Shown: positions 53,201 to 62,136, numbered from the stretch's first letter. The stretch: 64,000 nt of DNA from an uncultured Tenacibaculum sp. (GCA_947498055.1 CANMJA010000001.1:124001-188000), one strand, 5' to 3'. Notes: a model not told the origin generated them from the letters alone. Program-made: numbers and translations.

Positions 53201-53894
53201 CACCATGAGGACCGTTAGAATACATGGGATGATGCATAGCAACTACTACATTTTTATACCTGTTTTTTTTAAACAAACTCCACAACTCTTCAATAAAACG
53301 TTCCCGAGTTTTTATATCACAATTGTCATTTATTTTTGGTTCTTTGTCCCAATTCATGATAAACCATCTACTATCAATAGTAATCAAGGTAAGATTATCA
53401 TTAATTTCAACTTTATCTAAACCACATCCATTTTCAGGTAAAAAAGAGTTTTTCCCTAATGCTTTTTCAATAATTTTCTCTTGTCTTTTTAATCCATCAA
53501 CTCCATGATACCAATCGTGATTTCCAGGAATAAAAACGGTTTTTCCTTTAAAGTTTTTTATGCTGTTTATTTGAGTTTGAAGGCGATATTTAGCGAGTTT
53601 GTAACTGTTGTCTTTTTTAGGAGGAACACCAATAGGGTATACATTATCACCTAAAAATAAAGCAGTACTATTTTTGTTAGCTTTTGCTAATTCTTCCTGA
53701 AAAAAAGTTAAAGAAGAAATTTTTTCATTCATAGCAGCATTACCTGCATCTCCTATTAGGTAAAATGAATGTGTAAGTGCTTTATTACTGGTAATTACCT
53801 TGTTTTCTTTTTTGTTAGAATATTGCGCTTTATAAGTTGCACAGCCAGAGATAAGAAGAAATAATAGAAAGCTAAAAAAACGAAATAATTTCAT
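50238..53894 (-). CDS. Metallophosphoesterase - outer membrane beta-barrel fusion lipoprotein
   Basis: 1218 residues from ATG at 53894, chosen because MKLFRFFSFLLFLLISGCATY is a proper lipoprotein signal; the frame extends to a TTG at 53918. Residues about 35-340 are a calcineurin-type phosphoesterase with all motifs: LIGDAGNAAM, FLGDNVYPIG, IPGNHDWYHG, VVAMHHPMYSNG and VSGHEHNLQY. A middle region (about 400-780) is unassigned, and the last ~330 residues form a BamA/surface-antigen-like beta-barrel with alternating strands ending in Phe (FSFSLGFNF). A phosphatase tethered to an outer-membrane pore in one chain. A TACCTTTG -7 box lies at 53924-53931. Confidence 0.88.
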   Translation of the reverse strand: MKLFRFFSFLLFLLISGCATYKAQYSNKKENKVITSNKALTHSFYLIGDAGNAAMNEKISSLTFFQEELAKANKNSTALFLGDNVYPIGVPPKKDNSYKLAKYRLQTQINSIKNFKGKTVFIPGNHDWYHGVDGLKRQEKIIEKALGKNSFLPENGCGLDKVEINDNLTLITIDSRWFIMNWDKEPKINDNCDIKTRERFIEELWSLFKKNRYKNVVVAMHHPMYSNGPHGGSFSVKNHLKPIPVLGTLKNLIRSHAGIQTDNFHKQYNDFVSQIETIANDFKNNIVFVSGHEHNLQYIQNNGFKQIVSGAGSKQSAALIGYGAKFTYGNYGYAKLNFYEDGSAIVAYYAANNTDKNKLLFSKQIIAPRKNTAINDFDFSEFNQHKKEITTSLYTKEDVDVSGAHKFMWGNLNREKYGKEITVPVLELETVFGGLKPIRRGGGNQTNSLRLENPEGKQYVLRSMYKDGSRIMGGVLKGTFLVDVVQDVFTMSHPYAAFVIPDMAEAAGIYHTNPKLYYMPKQPALGMYNDIFGGEMYLLEERPAGNREDVASFGNSKKIISTYDILEKIRKNGKHTVDQKFTVRSRLFDMVIGDWDRHEDQWRFAAFKTEKGKTYYRPIPRDRDQPFSKFDGLIIPLFKLNTPLVKNMQSMDYDIKDMKWYNNYPRFFDTEFLNKLTLQDWLQEVQHIQNNLTDEVIENAIKKFPKSIFDIDGEEIIAKIKSRRNKLKEIAKSYYKKQAKKVQIVGTDKDDKFIVKRLNNDETSIEIFRKEIKIYERTFKTEETDEVQLYGLNGDDEFYISGDVDKSILIRLIGGHNHDTYEDTSSVSGWSKKTKVYDYISKKNTVKGSGELDDLRQDNYYKNTYNHRDIDNNTTLVFPSFGGNPDDGFAVGVDITHTRYGFKKKPFDNQHNLTANYYTSVNGFDINYTGEFTEFIGNWSLELKARATSSNYSFNFFGWGNNSIYNQNLDLDFYRVKKEEYNINSSLVRRFNWGSTFKLTGSFEAIKVENTLNRNINTLSNRVTNIFDRNYFVGGEATFNHQRIDNNSFPTKGMNFNLTIGGKMNTEFTNRHFGYLKTSLAIYQNLISNRSLVYASEIGTHVNFKNRFEIYHAATLGGNKTLRSFNNQRFTGTESFYHTNDLRLRIGSFKAFIPMKFGITSGFDYGKVWSPFATKSSTWNTSYGGSLWFSGLDMFTANLSLFDGNDGNRFSFSLGFNF

Positions 53895-53923
53895 AAACAT
53901 AAACTTAATGCTACGCAAAAATA

Positions 53924-53931
53924 CAAAGGTA
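53924..53931 (-). promoter_or_regulatory. Predicted -7 box of the phosphoesterase-barrel gene
   Basis: TACCTTTG on the minus strand matches TAnnTTTG, 29 bases upstream of the chosen ATG. No clear -33 partner. Confidence 0.4.
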
Positions 53932-53975
53932 GAAAGAATCTACAACGTAATATTATTCAGAGAAAATGATATAAA

Positions 53976-55535
53976 TTAAGAACTACAAGATAACATAGAA
54001 CAACCTATTTTATGTTTTGCCCATTCGGGGCGTTTAGCAAACCATTTTTCGTTTTCGGGTTGCTCGGCGTAAGGTTTTTTTAAGATTTCATATAATTCAT
54101 TAATTAATTGATAGTTTCCATCATCTGCTTCGTCAATAGCTAATTGTGCCATGTAATTTCTAAGAACATATTTAGGGTTTACAGCATTCATTTTTAGCTT
54201 TCTTTCTGTATCATTTATTTTTTCAGCTTGAAGAGCGTCTCTATATTTCTCAAACCAATGAAGCCAAGTGTCTTTAACACTACTTGTTAGCCCTTCTATT
54301 ATGTAGAAGGCTTTTTTAATTTTATTGAATGCTATTTCTACAGTATCTAACTTACTTACTGTTGCTAAATTTCTAAAAAAGATCGTATAATCTGTTTCTG
54401 TAAGTTGTAGTGTTTTTTCTAATTCAGAAATTAAGTTAGTATGATTATTTTGATATAGTCCTAGTTTTTCTTGCATCATTAATTCATACTTATTCGTGTA
54501 TAAATTTTCATAGGCATCTAAAATTTCTTGTAAAGAATCTGTTTCTTCTATTAAACCGTATATAGCGTTTGCAAGTTTATATAAATTCCACATACCAATG
54601 TAGGCTTGATTTCCAAATCTATATCTTCTATTTTTTGCATCTGTAGTATTCGGAGTCCATTCTGTATCAAAATCTTCTAACCATCCATAAGGACCATAAT
54701 CTATTGTAAGTCCAAGAATAGACATATTATCTGTATTCATTACTCCATGCACAAAACCAACACGTTGCCAATGAACAATCATTTCAATAGTTCTATTTCT
54801 TACTTCTGTTAAAAAATCAAGGTATTTTTGTTTTCCTTCGGAAGTAATTTCAGGATAAAAATGTTGTATGGTATAATCGGTTAGTTTTTTTAAAGTATCA
54901 TAATCTTGGCGAGCAGCTAAAATTTCAAAATTTCCAAAACGAATAAAACTAGGAGCAGCTCTACAAACAACAGCTCCTTTCTCATAAGCAGCATTTCCAT
55001 TATACATAATATCTCTTAAAACACGATCTCCTGTTAAAGATAAAGATAGAGAACGTGTTGTAGGAACACCAAGATGGTACATTGCCTCACTACACAAATG
55101 CTCTCTAACAGAAGAGCGAAGAACCGCTAAACCATCTGCTGTTCTAGAATAGGGAGTTTCACCAGCTCCTTTAAGTTGTATAGCCCATTGTTGATTGTTA
55201 TGGTTTATTTCAAAAAGATTAATAGCACGACCATCTCCTAACTGTCCTGCCCAATTTCCAAACTGATGTCCACCATAACACATAGCATAAGGATGCGTGT
55301 TTTTTAAAGTAGTATTACCAGTAAAAACATGCAAAAACTCTTCCGATTCGGCATCCTCTTTGGTTACACCTATTTCTGCCAACATTTCATCAGAAACGTG
55401 TAATACTTTTGGTTTTGCTGTTTTTTTCGGGGTTACATACGAAAAACAGGCGCCAACAACCTGTCTACGATTGTTCTCTAAAATTTTATCGGCAGGAAGT
55501 TCTTTACTAAAGGTATTTCGAATATTTAATTTCAT
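53976..55535 (-). CDS. selO: Protein adenylyltransferase SelO (YdiU/UPF0061)
   Basis: 519 residues, full length. Pseudokinase-fold enzyme that transfers AMP to protein hydroxyls and functions in oxidative stress. Motifs: YAMCYGGHQFGNWAGQLGDG (the hallmark GGHQFGxWxGQLGDGR), QLKGAGETPYSR, HGVMNTDNMSILG and DYGPYGWLEDFD. The C-terminus ends SMLSCSS; the eukaryotic homologue has a selenocysteine here, and this one uses Cys. It lies on the minus strand together with alpha/beta hydrolase-OsmC and Msr genes, which makes a redox-repair neighbourhood. Cytoplasmic. Confidence 0.95.
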   Translation of the reverse strand: MKLNIRNTFSKELPADKILENNRRQVVGACFSYVTPKKTAKPKVLHVSDEMLAEIGVTKEDAESEEFLHVFTGNTTLKNTHPYAMCYGGHQFGNWAGQLGDGRAINLFEINHNNQQWAIQLKGAGETPYSRTADGLAVLRSSVREHLCSEAMYHLGVPTTRSLSLSLTGDRVLRDIMYNGNAAYEKGAVVCRAAPSFIRFGNFEILAARQDYDTLKKLTDYTIQHFYPEITSEGKQKYLDFLTEVRNRTIEMIVHWQRVGFVHGVMNTDNMSILGLTIDYGPYGWLEDFDTEWTPNTTDAKNRRYRFGNQAYIGMWNLYKLANAIYGLIEETDSLQEILDAYENLYTNKYELMMQEKLGLYQNNHTNLISELEKTLQLTETDYTIFFRNLATVSKLDTVEIAFNKIKKAFYIIEGLTSSVKDTWLHWFEKYRDALQAEKINDTERKLKMNAVNPKYVLRNYMAQLAIDEADDGNYQLINELYEILKKPYAEQPENEKWFAKRPEWAKHKIGCSMLSCSS

Positions 55536-55583
55536 GATGCTACAGATGAAATGGTGTATTTAATTTATTAAAAACAAGTAACT

Positions 55584-56804
55584 TTAATCAACTAAAGCAG
55601 TGTTAAAATAGGCTTTATTTGCTAATGTTTTGTGTACAGGACATTTTGAAGCAATTTGTATTAATCGCTCTTTTTGTTTTTCATCTAAATTACCAATTAA
55701 TTTTAGTTTTTTAGTAAAGTAATCTACATACGTTGGAGTATCTAAAACGATACCTATATCTTCACTTTTCTTTTTAGTATAAGTAACATAAACATACACC
55801 TCTTGTAAGTCCCAGTTTTTGCGTTTTGCATACATTTTAAGCGTCATAGCAGTACAAGCAATAAGACCAGCGTTAAGATATTCGTAAGGAGATGGACCAA
55901 AATCATCTCCACCAACAGAAGATGGCTCGTCTGCAATCATACTATGGTTTTGGGTTTGGATTTTGGTAGTAAAATTATCTTCCACTAAATTTAAATAACC
56001 GACTAATTGTTCACCATTGGTTTTTAGTATTTCTTTTTTCTGAATTGGAAAATAACGCTGCACCCAAGTACCTATTACATTACCTGCATAATTACTGTCT
56101 TCAGATTTTAATAATAAATGATCTGCATTATCTAAGGTTACAAAACTTTTTGGATGATGTGCATTGTGATAAATTTGCTCTGCATTCTTAATATGAACAA
56201 CACCGTCGGTAGGAGAATGCATAATTAGTAATGGTTTTCGTAAGTTTTTTACTATCGTTGGTAAATCGGTTTTACTAAAATCATCTACAAAATCTTTATT
56301 GATTTTAAAAGGCCTTCCGCCAATATTAATTTCTACTTCTCCTTTTTTTTCTACTTCTTCTATACCATGAGAAAATAAATGGGTGACATGAGTTACTGTT
56401 GCTGGTGCACCAATGGTAGCAACAGCTTTAACTGTTTCTAATTTTGCTGCTGCAGTAAGTACTGCGGCTCCACCTAAAGAATGTCCCACCAATAAAGAAG
56501 GCGCTTCATAATGTTGCTTCATATAATTACTTACAGCAATTAGGTCAGAAACATTTGCAGAAAAATGACTTTCTGCGAATTCTCCTTCACTTCTTCCTAA
56601 ACCGGTAAAATCGAAACGAACTACACCAAAACCATAGTTTGTAAGCGTTCTACTAATATTTTTTACAGCACTTAAAGAGCTTGTGCAAGTAAAACAGTGT
56701 GCAAAAATTGCAAAGAAATTAGGTTTTTGGTTTGCAGGAAATTCTATGTAAGCGTTTAACTTTTTTCCTTTTATATTTTCAATGGTAAGTTTAGACCTTT
56801 TCAT
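55584..56804 (-). CDS. Alpha/beta hydrolase - OsmC fusion protein
   Basis: 406 residues. N-terminal alpha/beta hydrolase (residues 1 to about 255): [10 protein letters not shown] oxyanion region, nucleophile Ser109 in GHSLGG, acid Asp in SPTDGV and His in DNADHLLL. C-terminal OsmC/YhfA domain (about 270-406) with the peroxidatic-type Cys in [11 protein letters not shown] and the second Cys in KCPVHKTL. OsmC proteins reduce organic hydroperoxides with thiols; the hydrolase substrate is unknown. The same fusion is known in other bacteria. It sits between SelO and MsrA/MsrB genes, fitting oxidative-stress defence. Confidence 0.9.
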   Translation of the reverse strand: MKRSKLTIENIKGKKLNAYIEFPANQKPNFFAIFAHCFTCTSSLSAVKNISRTLTNYGFGVVRFDFTGLGRSEGEFAESHFSANVSDLIAVSNYMKQHYEAPSLLVGHSLGGAAVLTAAAKLETVKAVATIGAPATVTHVTHLFSHGIEEVEKKGEVEINIGGRPFKINKDFVDDFSKTDLPTIVKNLRKPLLIMHSPTDGVVHIKNAEQIYHNAHHPKSFVTLDNADHLLLKSEDSNYAGNVIGTWVQRYFPIQKKEILKTNGEQLVGYLNLVEDNFTTKIQTQNHSMIADEPSSVGGDDFGPSPYEYLNAGLIACTAMTLKMYAKRKNWDLQEVYVYVTYTKKKSEDIGIVLDTPTYVDYFTKKLKLIGNLDEKQKERLIQIASKCPVHKTLANKAYFNTALVD

Positions 56805-56874
56805 TTAGAGCTAGTATTAATAATTTGTGTTTTTTGTAGGTCGATTTTTATAATAGTTTCTTACCTAAGTAAAA

Positions 56875-57405
56875 CTACTTTAATTTATCTGCATACATTT
56901 TTCTTAGTTTATTTATTTTAGGAGCAATCACAAAACTACAATATCCTTGTTCTTTATTGTTTTCATAATAGTTTTGATGATCTTTTTCTGCTAAATAAAA
57001 AATAGGAAGTTTGCTTATTTCTGTAACAATAGTATTTTCAAAATAAGGTTGTACTTCTTCTATGACTTTATTTGCAATTGTTTTTTCATTTTCATTTTGA
57101 AAAAAAATAACCGATCTGTATTGAGTACCAACATCTGCTCCTTGTTTATTTAAAGTAGTAGGATCGTGTGTTGTCATAAATATAATCAATAGATCTTTAT
57201 AAGTAATTTCTTCTGGGTTAAAAGTAATTTGTATTACTTCAGCATGCCCCGTTAAACCAGAACAAATCTCTCTATAAGTAGGATGCCCAGGAACATTTCC
57301 GCCAGCATAACCAGAAACTACTTTTTCAACTCCTTTTATTTCATTAAAAATGGCTTCTGTACACCAAAAACATCCTCCGCCAAGAATGGCTATTTGTTTA
57401 TTCAT
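56875..57405 (-). CDS. msrA: Peptide methionine-S-oxide reductase MsrA
   Basis: 176 residues. Active site GGGCFWCTEA (catalytic Cys12, with Cys15), GYAGG, HAEVIQITF and the downstream NYYENNKEQGYC segment with a resolving Cys. Repairs the S-epimer of methionine sulfoxide, with thioredoxin as donor. No signal peptide, so cytoplasmic. The ATG lies within the msrB 3' end (8-base overlap). Confidence 0.95.
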   Translation of the reverse strand: MNKQIAILGGGCFWCTEAIFNEIKGVEKVVSGYAGGNVPGHPTYREICSGLTGHAEVIQITFNPEEITYKDLLIIFMTTHDPTTLNKQGADVGTQYRSVIFFQNENEKTIANKVIEEVQPYFENTIVTEISKLPIFYLAEKDHQNYYENNKEQGYCSFVIAPKINKLRKMYADKLK

Positions 57406-57847
57406 TATTATTTAGTTTAAGAGATATAGAATTTACACAATAACGTAATCCACTAGGTTCTGGACCATCGGGAAAAACGTGACCTAAGTGTGCATCACAA
57501 GTATTACACAAAATTTCGACACGAACCATACCAAGAGAATTATCTTTAAAATATTTTATAGCATTTTCTTGAATTGGCTGCGTAAAGCTTGGCCAACCAG
57601 AATGGGATTCAAATTTAATAGTTGAATCAAATAAAGGGGTATTACAGCAGGTACAATTATATTTACCTGCTTTTAAAGAAGTACAATGTTCGCCAGAAAA
57701 AGGACGTTCTGTTCCTTTTAAACGGGTTATTTTATATTCTTCAGTAGTTAATATTTCTTGCCATTCGCTATCTGTTTTTTGTACAATTTTATTAGGAGTT
57801 GGATTTCCTTTTAAGGTAAAACTAATAATATCTTTCCAAGTTAACAT
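57398..57847 (-). CDS. msrB: Peptide methionine-R-oxide reductase MsrB
   Basis: 149 residues. Two CxxC pairs (CTCCNT and CNTCDAH) for structural zinc, SHSGWPSFTQPI, HLGHVFPDGP and the catalytic Cys in LRYCVNSISL. Reduces the R-epimer of methionine sulfoxide, complementing MsrA coded directly downstream with an 8-base overlap. Cytoplasmic. Confidence 0.95.
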   Translation of the reverse strand: MLTWKDIISFTLKGNPTPNKIVQKTDSEWQEILTTEEYKITRLKGTERPFSGEHCTSLKAGKYNCTCCNTPLFDSTIKFESHSGWPSFTQPIQENAIKYFKDNSLGMVRVEILCNTCDAHLGHVFPDGPEPSGLRYCVNSISLKLNNNE

Positions 57848-57949
57848 ACAGATTTTTTTTAATTAAGGTTTGTCGGTATATTTTGTAAAAGCTTACGTTA
57901 TTATAATTACTAAAGTTTGGTTACTTTTACTTAACTAAATTACTGATTT

Positions 57950-59179
57950 ATGAGCACTCTTATAGAGAAAACCGAAAATTTTGTAGTAAACTTATTGAAT
58001 GAACAATTACATACAAAATTTGTGTATCATGGTTTATCACATACTTTTAGAGTAGTAGAAAAAGCGAATGAATTAGCTACAGAAAGTGAATTAAGCGATG
58101 AGAATAAAGAAATTTTATTAATTGCTGCTTGGTTTCATGATACTGGTTTTACTGTTAATCCGAACAATCATGAAGAAGAAAGTGTTAAGATTGCAATTGA
58201 TTTTTTGCAATCCAACGAAACATCAAATGAGTTTATAGAAAAGGTAAAAGCAATAATCTTATCTACTAAAATGGGAATAAACCCATCTAGTAAATTAGAG
58301 AAAATGCTTAAAGATGCAGATTGTTCTCATTTAGGAAGTAAAAATTACTTAGAGTTTTCTCAATTATTACATAAAGAAACAGAGCTAGTTGGAAAAGAAA
58401 AGATTTCTGAGATAAATTGGATTAAAAAAAACATTGATTTTTTAACAAACAGTCATCGTTTTTACACCAATGTTGCTATTAAAAAATGGGAAAAACAGAA
58501 ATCTAAAAACTTAGCACAGCTTATTAAATCAGAAAAAAAAGTAAAAGAAGAGAATAAGAAAACGGCACAAAAGAAAGAAGAACTTCAATTAAAAAAAGAT
58601 AAAGTAGATTTACCTGAAAGAGGCATTGAAACGATGTTTAGAGTAGCATTAAGAAATCATATTACATTAAGTGATATAGCAGATACGAAAGCCAATATTT
58701 TGCTTTCGGTAAATGCAATTATTATATCTATGGCTTTATCTACTTTAATTCCAAAATTAGACAACCCTACGAATGGGTATTTAATTATACCTACTATCAT
58801 ATTTGTTAGTTTTACGGTAGTTTCTATCATTCTTTCCATTTTAGCAACAAGACCCAATGTAACAGAAGGTAAATTTTCAAAAGAAGATATTGCTAATAAG
58901 AAAGTGAATTTAATTTTTTTTGGTAATTTTCATAAAATGAGTTTGCCAGAATTTGAATGGGGCATGAGTGAAATGATGAAAGATCGAGATTATTTATACG
59001 GCTCTTTAACTAAAGATTTATATTTTTTAGGATTGGTTCTTAATAGAAAATATAAACTTTTGCGTACTACTTATACTGTTTTTATGATTGGTATTATAGT
59101 TAGTGTTTTTGCCTTTGCTGTGGCTTTTTACAATCAAGTTTCTTCTTTGAAAACAGACTTGGTAGTTGGTTTATTATAG
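57950..59179 (+). CDS. HD-domain / PycTM (DUF5706) membrane protein, Pycsar effector-like
   Basis: 409 residues. Residues about 20-165 form an HD phosphohydrolase domain (YHGLSHTFRV, AAWFHDTGF with the His-Asp pair, KDADCSHLG). A charged coiled-coil linker (about 180-220; KKEELQLKKDK) leads to a PycTM-type domain with DIADTKANILLSVNAIIISMAL and three TM helices (about 244-264, 283-302, 370-394). PycTM domains act as membrane-disrupting effectors in Pycsar anti-phage systems, but no cyclase gene is adjacent, so this may be an orphan or a housekeeping relative. The HD part could cleave a nucleotide ligand. Confidence 0.85.
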   Translation: MSTLIEKTENFVVNLLNEQLHTKFVYHGLSHTFRVVEKANELATESELSDENKEILLIAAWFHDTGFTVNPNNHEEESVKIAIDFLQSNETSNEFIEKVKAIILSTKMGINPSSKLEKMLKDADCSHLGSKNYLEFSQLLHKETELVGKEKISEINWIKKNIDFLTNSHRFYTNVAIKKWEKQKSKNLAQLIKSEKKVKEENKKTAQKKEELQLKKDKVDLPERGIETMFRVALRNHITLSDIADTKANILLSVNAIIISMALSTLIPKLDNPTNGYLIIPTIIFVSFTVVSIILSILATRPNVTEGKFSKEDIANKKVNLIFFGNFHKMSLPEFEWGMSEMMKDRDYLYGSLTKDLYFLGLVLNRKYKLLRTTYTVFMIGIIVSVFAFAVAFYNQVSSLKTDLVVGLL

Positions 59180-59327
59180 AACATTTTCGGATTTTTAAAA
59201 AAACAGGAAAAACCCCCTTTTTTTTAGAAAAACAACTAGAATGTATGCAAAATATTGCTGGGTTGAAAAAAAGATATATCTTTAAACCCGTAAATAACAG
59301 TTGAATATAATTTTTTGTCCCCCCAGT

Positions 59328-59687
59328 ATGAAAAAAATCACTATTGCATTAGCAACTGTATTTTTGTCGTTTTCAGTTTTTTCACAAACTAAAGAAGATT
59401 ATAAAAATACCCTTAACTTAGTAAAAGAAGCCTACAATAAAAAAGACGGCTCTCTAATTCATCAAAAATTTAGTCAAAATTTAAAAAAAGAACTTCAAGA
59501 AGCTTCCTTTGAAAAAATGATTGATAGCTTACATGGTAATAAAGGAACTATGTCTAGCTATGAATTAATTATGGAAGAAGAGAAGGAAAAAAACTACTTG
59601 GTTGAATTTGAGAATGGAACTATGTTAATATTGATACATCTATCTCCTAAAGGAGAAATATCAATGTTTCATATTAAAGACTATTAA
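59328..59687 (+). CDS. Secreted DUF3887-like protein
   Basis: 119 residues from ATG at 59328; a frame from TTG 59301 exists but the signal peptide MKKITIALATVFLSFSVFSQ begins at this Met. Mature segment TLNLVEAYNKKDGSLIHQKF resembles DUF3887-like periplasmic domains: a helix, then a beta sheet (YLVEFENGTMLILIHLS). Function unknown. The leader has a CCCCCC run just before the ATG. Confidence 0.6.
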   Translation: MKKITIALATVFLSFSVFSQTKEDYKNTLNLVKEAYNKKDGSLIHQKFSQNLKKELQEASFEKMIDSLHGNKGTMSSYELIMEEEKEKNYLVEFENGTMLILIHLSPKGEISMFHIKDY

Positions 59688-59816
59688 TAGAATTTCTTAT
59701 TTCTAAAAACTCTTAAATTTAATTGGTTGTTATTTTTCTTAATCAATTGGTTTCAGTAGTAGTAATACTATTTTTAAAAAAACAAAAACATATTAATGTA
59801 TATAAATTTCTAAATT

Positions 59817-60650
59817 ATGAAGAATTTAAAGAAAAAAACATTCACTTTAGCTTTATTTTTTGCCATACTTCTATCTTTTTCTCAAAATAATAAGTTCGGA
59901 ACGTTGTCATTTAATAAAGCTGTTAATATTTCTGGAAAACAAAGAATGCTTACTCAAAAAATGGGTAAAATATATTTGTATTTGTTAAATAATCCTAGTG
60001 ACTTTAAAGCAAAAAAAGATTTAAAGATTACGAAGATAATTTTTGAAAAACAAAATTTAATCTTAGGTAAAAATACTAGTTCTTCTTTAACAAAAAATAG
60101 ATTAAAAGATGTTGAAAATACATGGGTTAAGTATAAAAAATTCTTAGAATCTACTCCAAACAAAGAAGATGCCGTTAAAATTATCAATACAAATTCAACT
60201 ATTTTAAAATATGCAAATAATGTAGTGAATACAATAATTTTAGAATCTAAAGGAAATGGATCGCTTGATTCAGATGTAGCGGAAGAAGATGCCGAACTTA
60301 AAGGAATTATAAATAAATCTGGAAGACAAAGAATGCTTTCTCAAAGGTTAGGTTTGTATTATTTTGCTAACAAACCTGGTCTTAAAAACACAAATACAGA
60401 AAATAAATTACGTGCAGTTTTTAAAGAAATAGATGACGCTTTAAATGAGTTGTTAGTTTCTAGTTTTAACAACGAAAGAATAGATGAAGCTTTAGGAGAT
60501 ATTATGGAACGTTGGGAAAATGTAAAAACAAATAAAGATCGATTTTTTAAACAAGGGTTTAAAGACATTGAAGTGTATAAGTTAAGCAATAGTTTAACAA
60601 AATCTTTTAATAGAATAACTAATTTATATGAAAAGGTTAAAATTAACTAG
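59817..60650 (+). CDS. Periplasmic protein with two PilJ-type (type IV pili methyl-accepting N-term) domains
   Basis: 277 residues with a signal peptide (residues 1-22, ending SFSQN). Two copies of the PilJ_N/nitrate-sensing-like helical motif: NISGKQRMLTQKMGKIYLYL (about 38-57) and NKSGRQRMLSQRLGLYYF (about 164-183), each opening a four-helix bundle. No TM helix or kinase, methyltransferase or DNA-binding domain follows, so it is a soluble sensor or substrate-binding protein. An alginate-export-type porin gene starts 49 bp downstream in the same direction. In Bacteroidota such pairs occur near nitrate/nitrite genes (recollection, not verified). Confidence 0.82.
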   Translation: MKNLKKKTFTLALFFAILLSFSQNNKFGTLSFNKAVNISGKQRMLTQKMGKIYLYLLNNPSDFKAKKDLKITKIIFEKQNLILGKNTSSSLTKNRLKDVENTWVKYKKFLESTPNKEDAVKIINTNSTILKYANNVVNTIILESKGNGSLDSDVAEEDAELKGIINKSGRQRMLSQRLGLYYFANKPGLKNTNTENKLRAVFKEIDDALNELLVSSFNNERIDEALGDIMERWENVKTNKDRFFKQGFKDIEVYKLSNSLTKSFNRITNLYEKVKIN

Positions 60651-60699
60651 GTAGCCAAACACTAAAAGAGGCTAAATAATTTAATTAACAATTAACTCG

Positions 60700-61992
60700 A
60701 TGAAAAAAATAATACTATTTCTTTTTTTTACCCTAGTATTTTTAATGACCACTAAAGCACAACAATTAAAAATTGACGGAGATTATAGAGCCAGGGGTGA
60801 GTATTCTCATGGGTTTGGAACTCTTATAAGTAACAATAATAATGCTGGTCTTTTTGTACATCAAAGAGCTAGGTTGAAATTTGGATATTTTGACAAGAAA
60901 ATCTCTAGTTTTATTAGTTTTCAAGATGTTAGTGTGTGGGGTGATGAACCTCAAATTACAGCTAAAGATAACACGAATAGTTTTTCATTAGCAGAAGCTT
61001 GGGTAAAGCTTAACCTTTCTAATGCATGGGCTGTAAAAGCCGGAAGGCAAATCGTAGCTTATGATGATCAGCGTATTTTTGGAGGATTAGATTGGGCAAT
61101 GCAGGGCAGATTTCATGATGCTTTATTAGTAAAATATGCCAAAGATAATTTTAAAATGGATATAGGTATGGCATTTAATCAAAATGGCCCTTCTAGAATT
61201 AATACCTTATTCGACCCAAATAACCAAGGCAATGCTAGAGGTGTTTTTGATTATAAAGCGATGGCTTATTTATGGTTGCATAAACATTGGAGTATCGTAT
61301 CTGGAAGTTTACTTTTTGTAAATAACACCTATCAAAATTTACAAGGAGAAACGCCAGTTAAAGGAAATATAAACAGACAAACACTGGGTGCACATTTTAA
61401 AATAACACCTAGTAAAGGGTTGCAATTTTTGGTAAACTTATATGCACAGTCAGGTAAATTTTCTAAGAATGTTAGTTTAACAGCATATAATTCATTGTTT
61501 GAAATAAATTACAAACCAGGTAATACTCTTTTTGGTGCAGGTTATGAAATTTTAAGCGGAGATGCAGATGGCGCTTCTGATGGACAAATTAATTCTTTTT
61601 TTCCTGTATTTGGTACCAATCATAAGTTCAATGGTTTTATGGATTACTTTTATGTAGGTAATCATGCAAATAGTATTGGATTAAAAGATTTGTACGCTAA
61701 AGTAGTTGCTAAAGTAGGTAAAGAAGCAAAATTATTAGTTAAAGGGCATTATTTTTCTGGAGACAAACAAATAAATAATGAGAGTTATTTAGGCACAGAG
61801 ATAGATGTTGTTTTCTCAAAAAAAATAGTAAAATATGCTACTTTAAAAGTTGGTTATTCTCATATGTTTGCAAGTGAAGCTATGGAAAGTTTAAAAAATA
61901 TCACGAATGTAAGTGATACTCAAAATTGGGGTTGGGCAATGCTAGTTGTACAACCTAATTTCCTTCATTGGAAAAAGAAAGTGAATGAATAA
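60700..61992 (+). CDS. Alginate-export-family outer membrane porin
   Basis: 430 residues with a signal peptide (MKKIILFLFFTLVFLMTTKAQ). Beta-barrel pattern throughout. Alginate_exp hallmarks: IDGDYRARGEYSHGFG at the N-terminus, HQRARLKFGY, FQDVSVWGD, SLAEAWVKLNLSNAWAVKAGRQ, VAYDDQRIFGGLDWAMQGRFHDAL. The barrel ends LVVQPNFLHWKKK. It allows a small solute across the outer membrane. Actual substrate unknown; linkage to the PilJ-domain protein suggests an anion such as nitrate or nitrite. Confidence 0.88.
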   Translation: MKKIILFLFFTLVFLMTTKAQQLKIDGDYRARGEYSHGFGTLISNNNNAGLFVHQRARLKFGYFDKKISSFISFQDVSVWGDEPQITAKDNTNSFSLAEAWVKLNLSNAWAVKAGRQIVAYDDQRIFGGLDWAMQGRFHDALLVKYAKDNFKMDIGMAFNQNGPSRINTLFDPNNQGNARGVFDYKAMAYLWLHKHWSIVSGSLLFVNNTYQNLQGETPVKGNINRQTLGAHFKITPSKGLQFLVNLYAQSGKFSKNVSLTAYNSLFEINYKPGNTLFGAGYEILSGDADGASDGQINSFFPVFGTNHKFNGFMDYFYVGNHANSIGLKDLYAKVVAKVGKEAKLLVKGHYFSGDKQINNESYLGTEIDVVFSKKIVKYATLKVGYSHMFASEAMESLKNITNVSDTQNWGWAMLVVQPNFLHWKKKVNE

Positions 61993-62136
61993 AAATAAAA
62001 AATGTATTAATTTAAAATTAAAGGTGAAGTTATGTAAGTCAAGCCACTAAATTTTATATAGTTAAAAACTTATTAAGATTGGTTGCGTATTATTTATCCC
62101 CCCAAGAAAAAAATAATCGATTAAAACCATTATGCC

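Noticed and set aside
57398..59179. HD-PycTM gene as part of an intact Pycsar defence operon
   Set aside because: Neighbours are msrA/msrB and a small secreted protein; no cyclase domain within the window.
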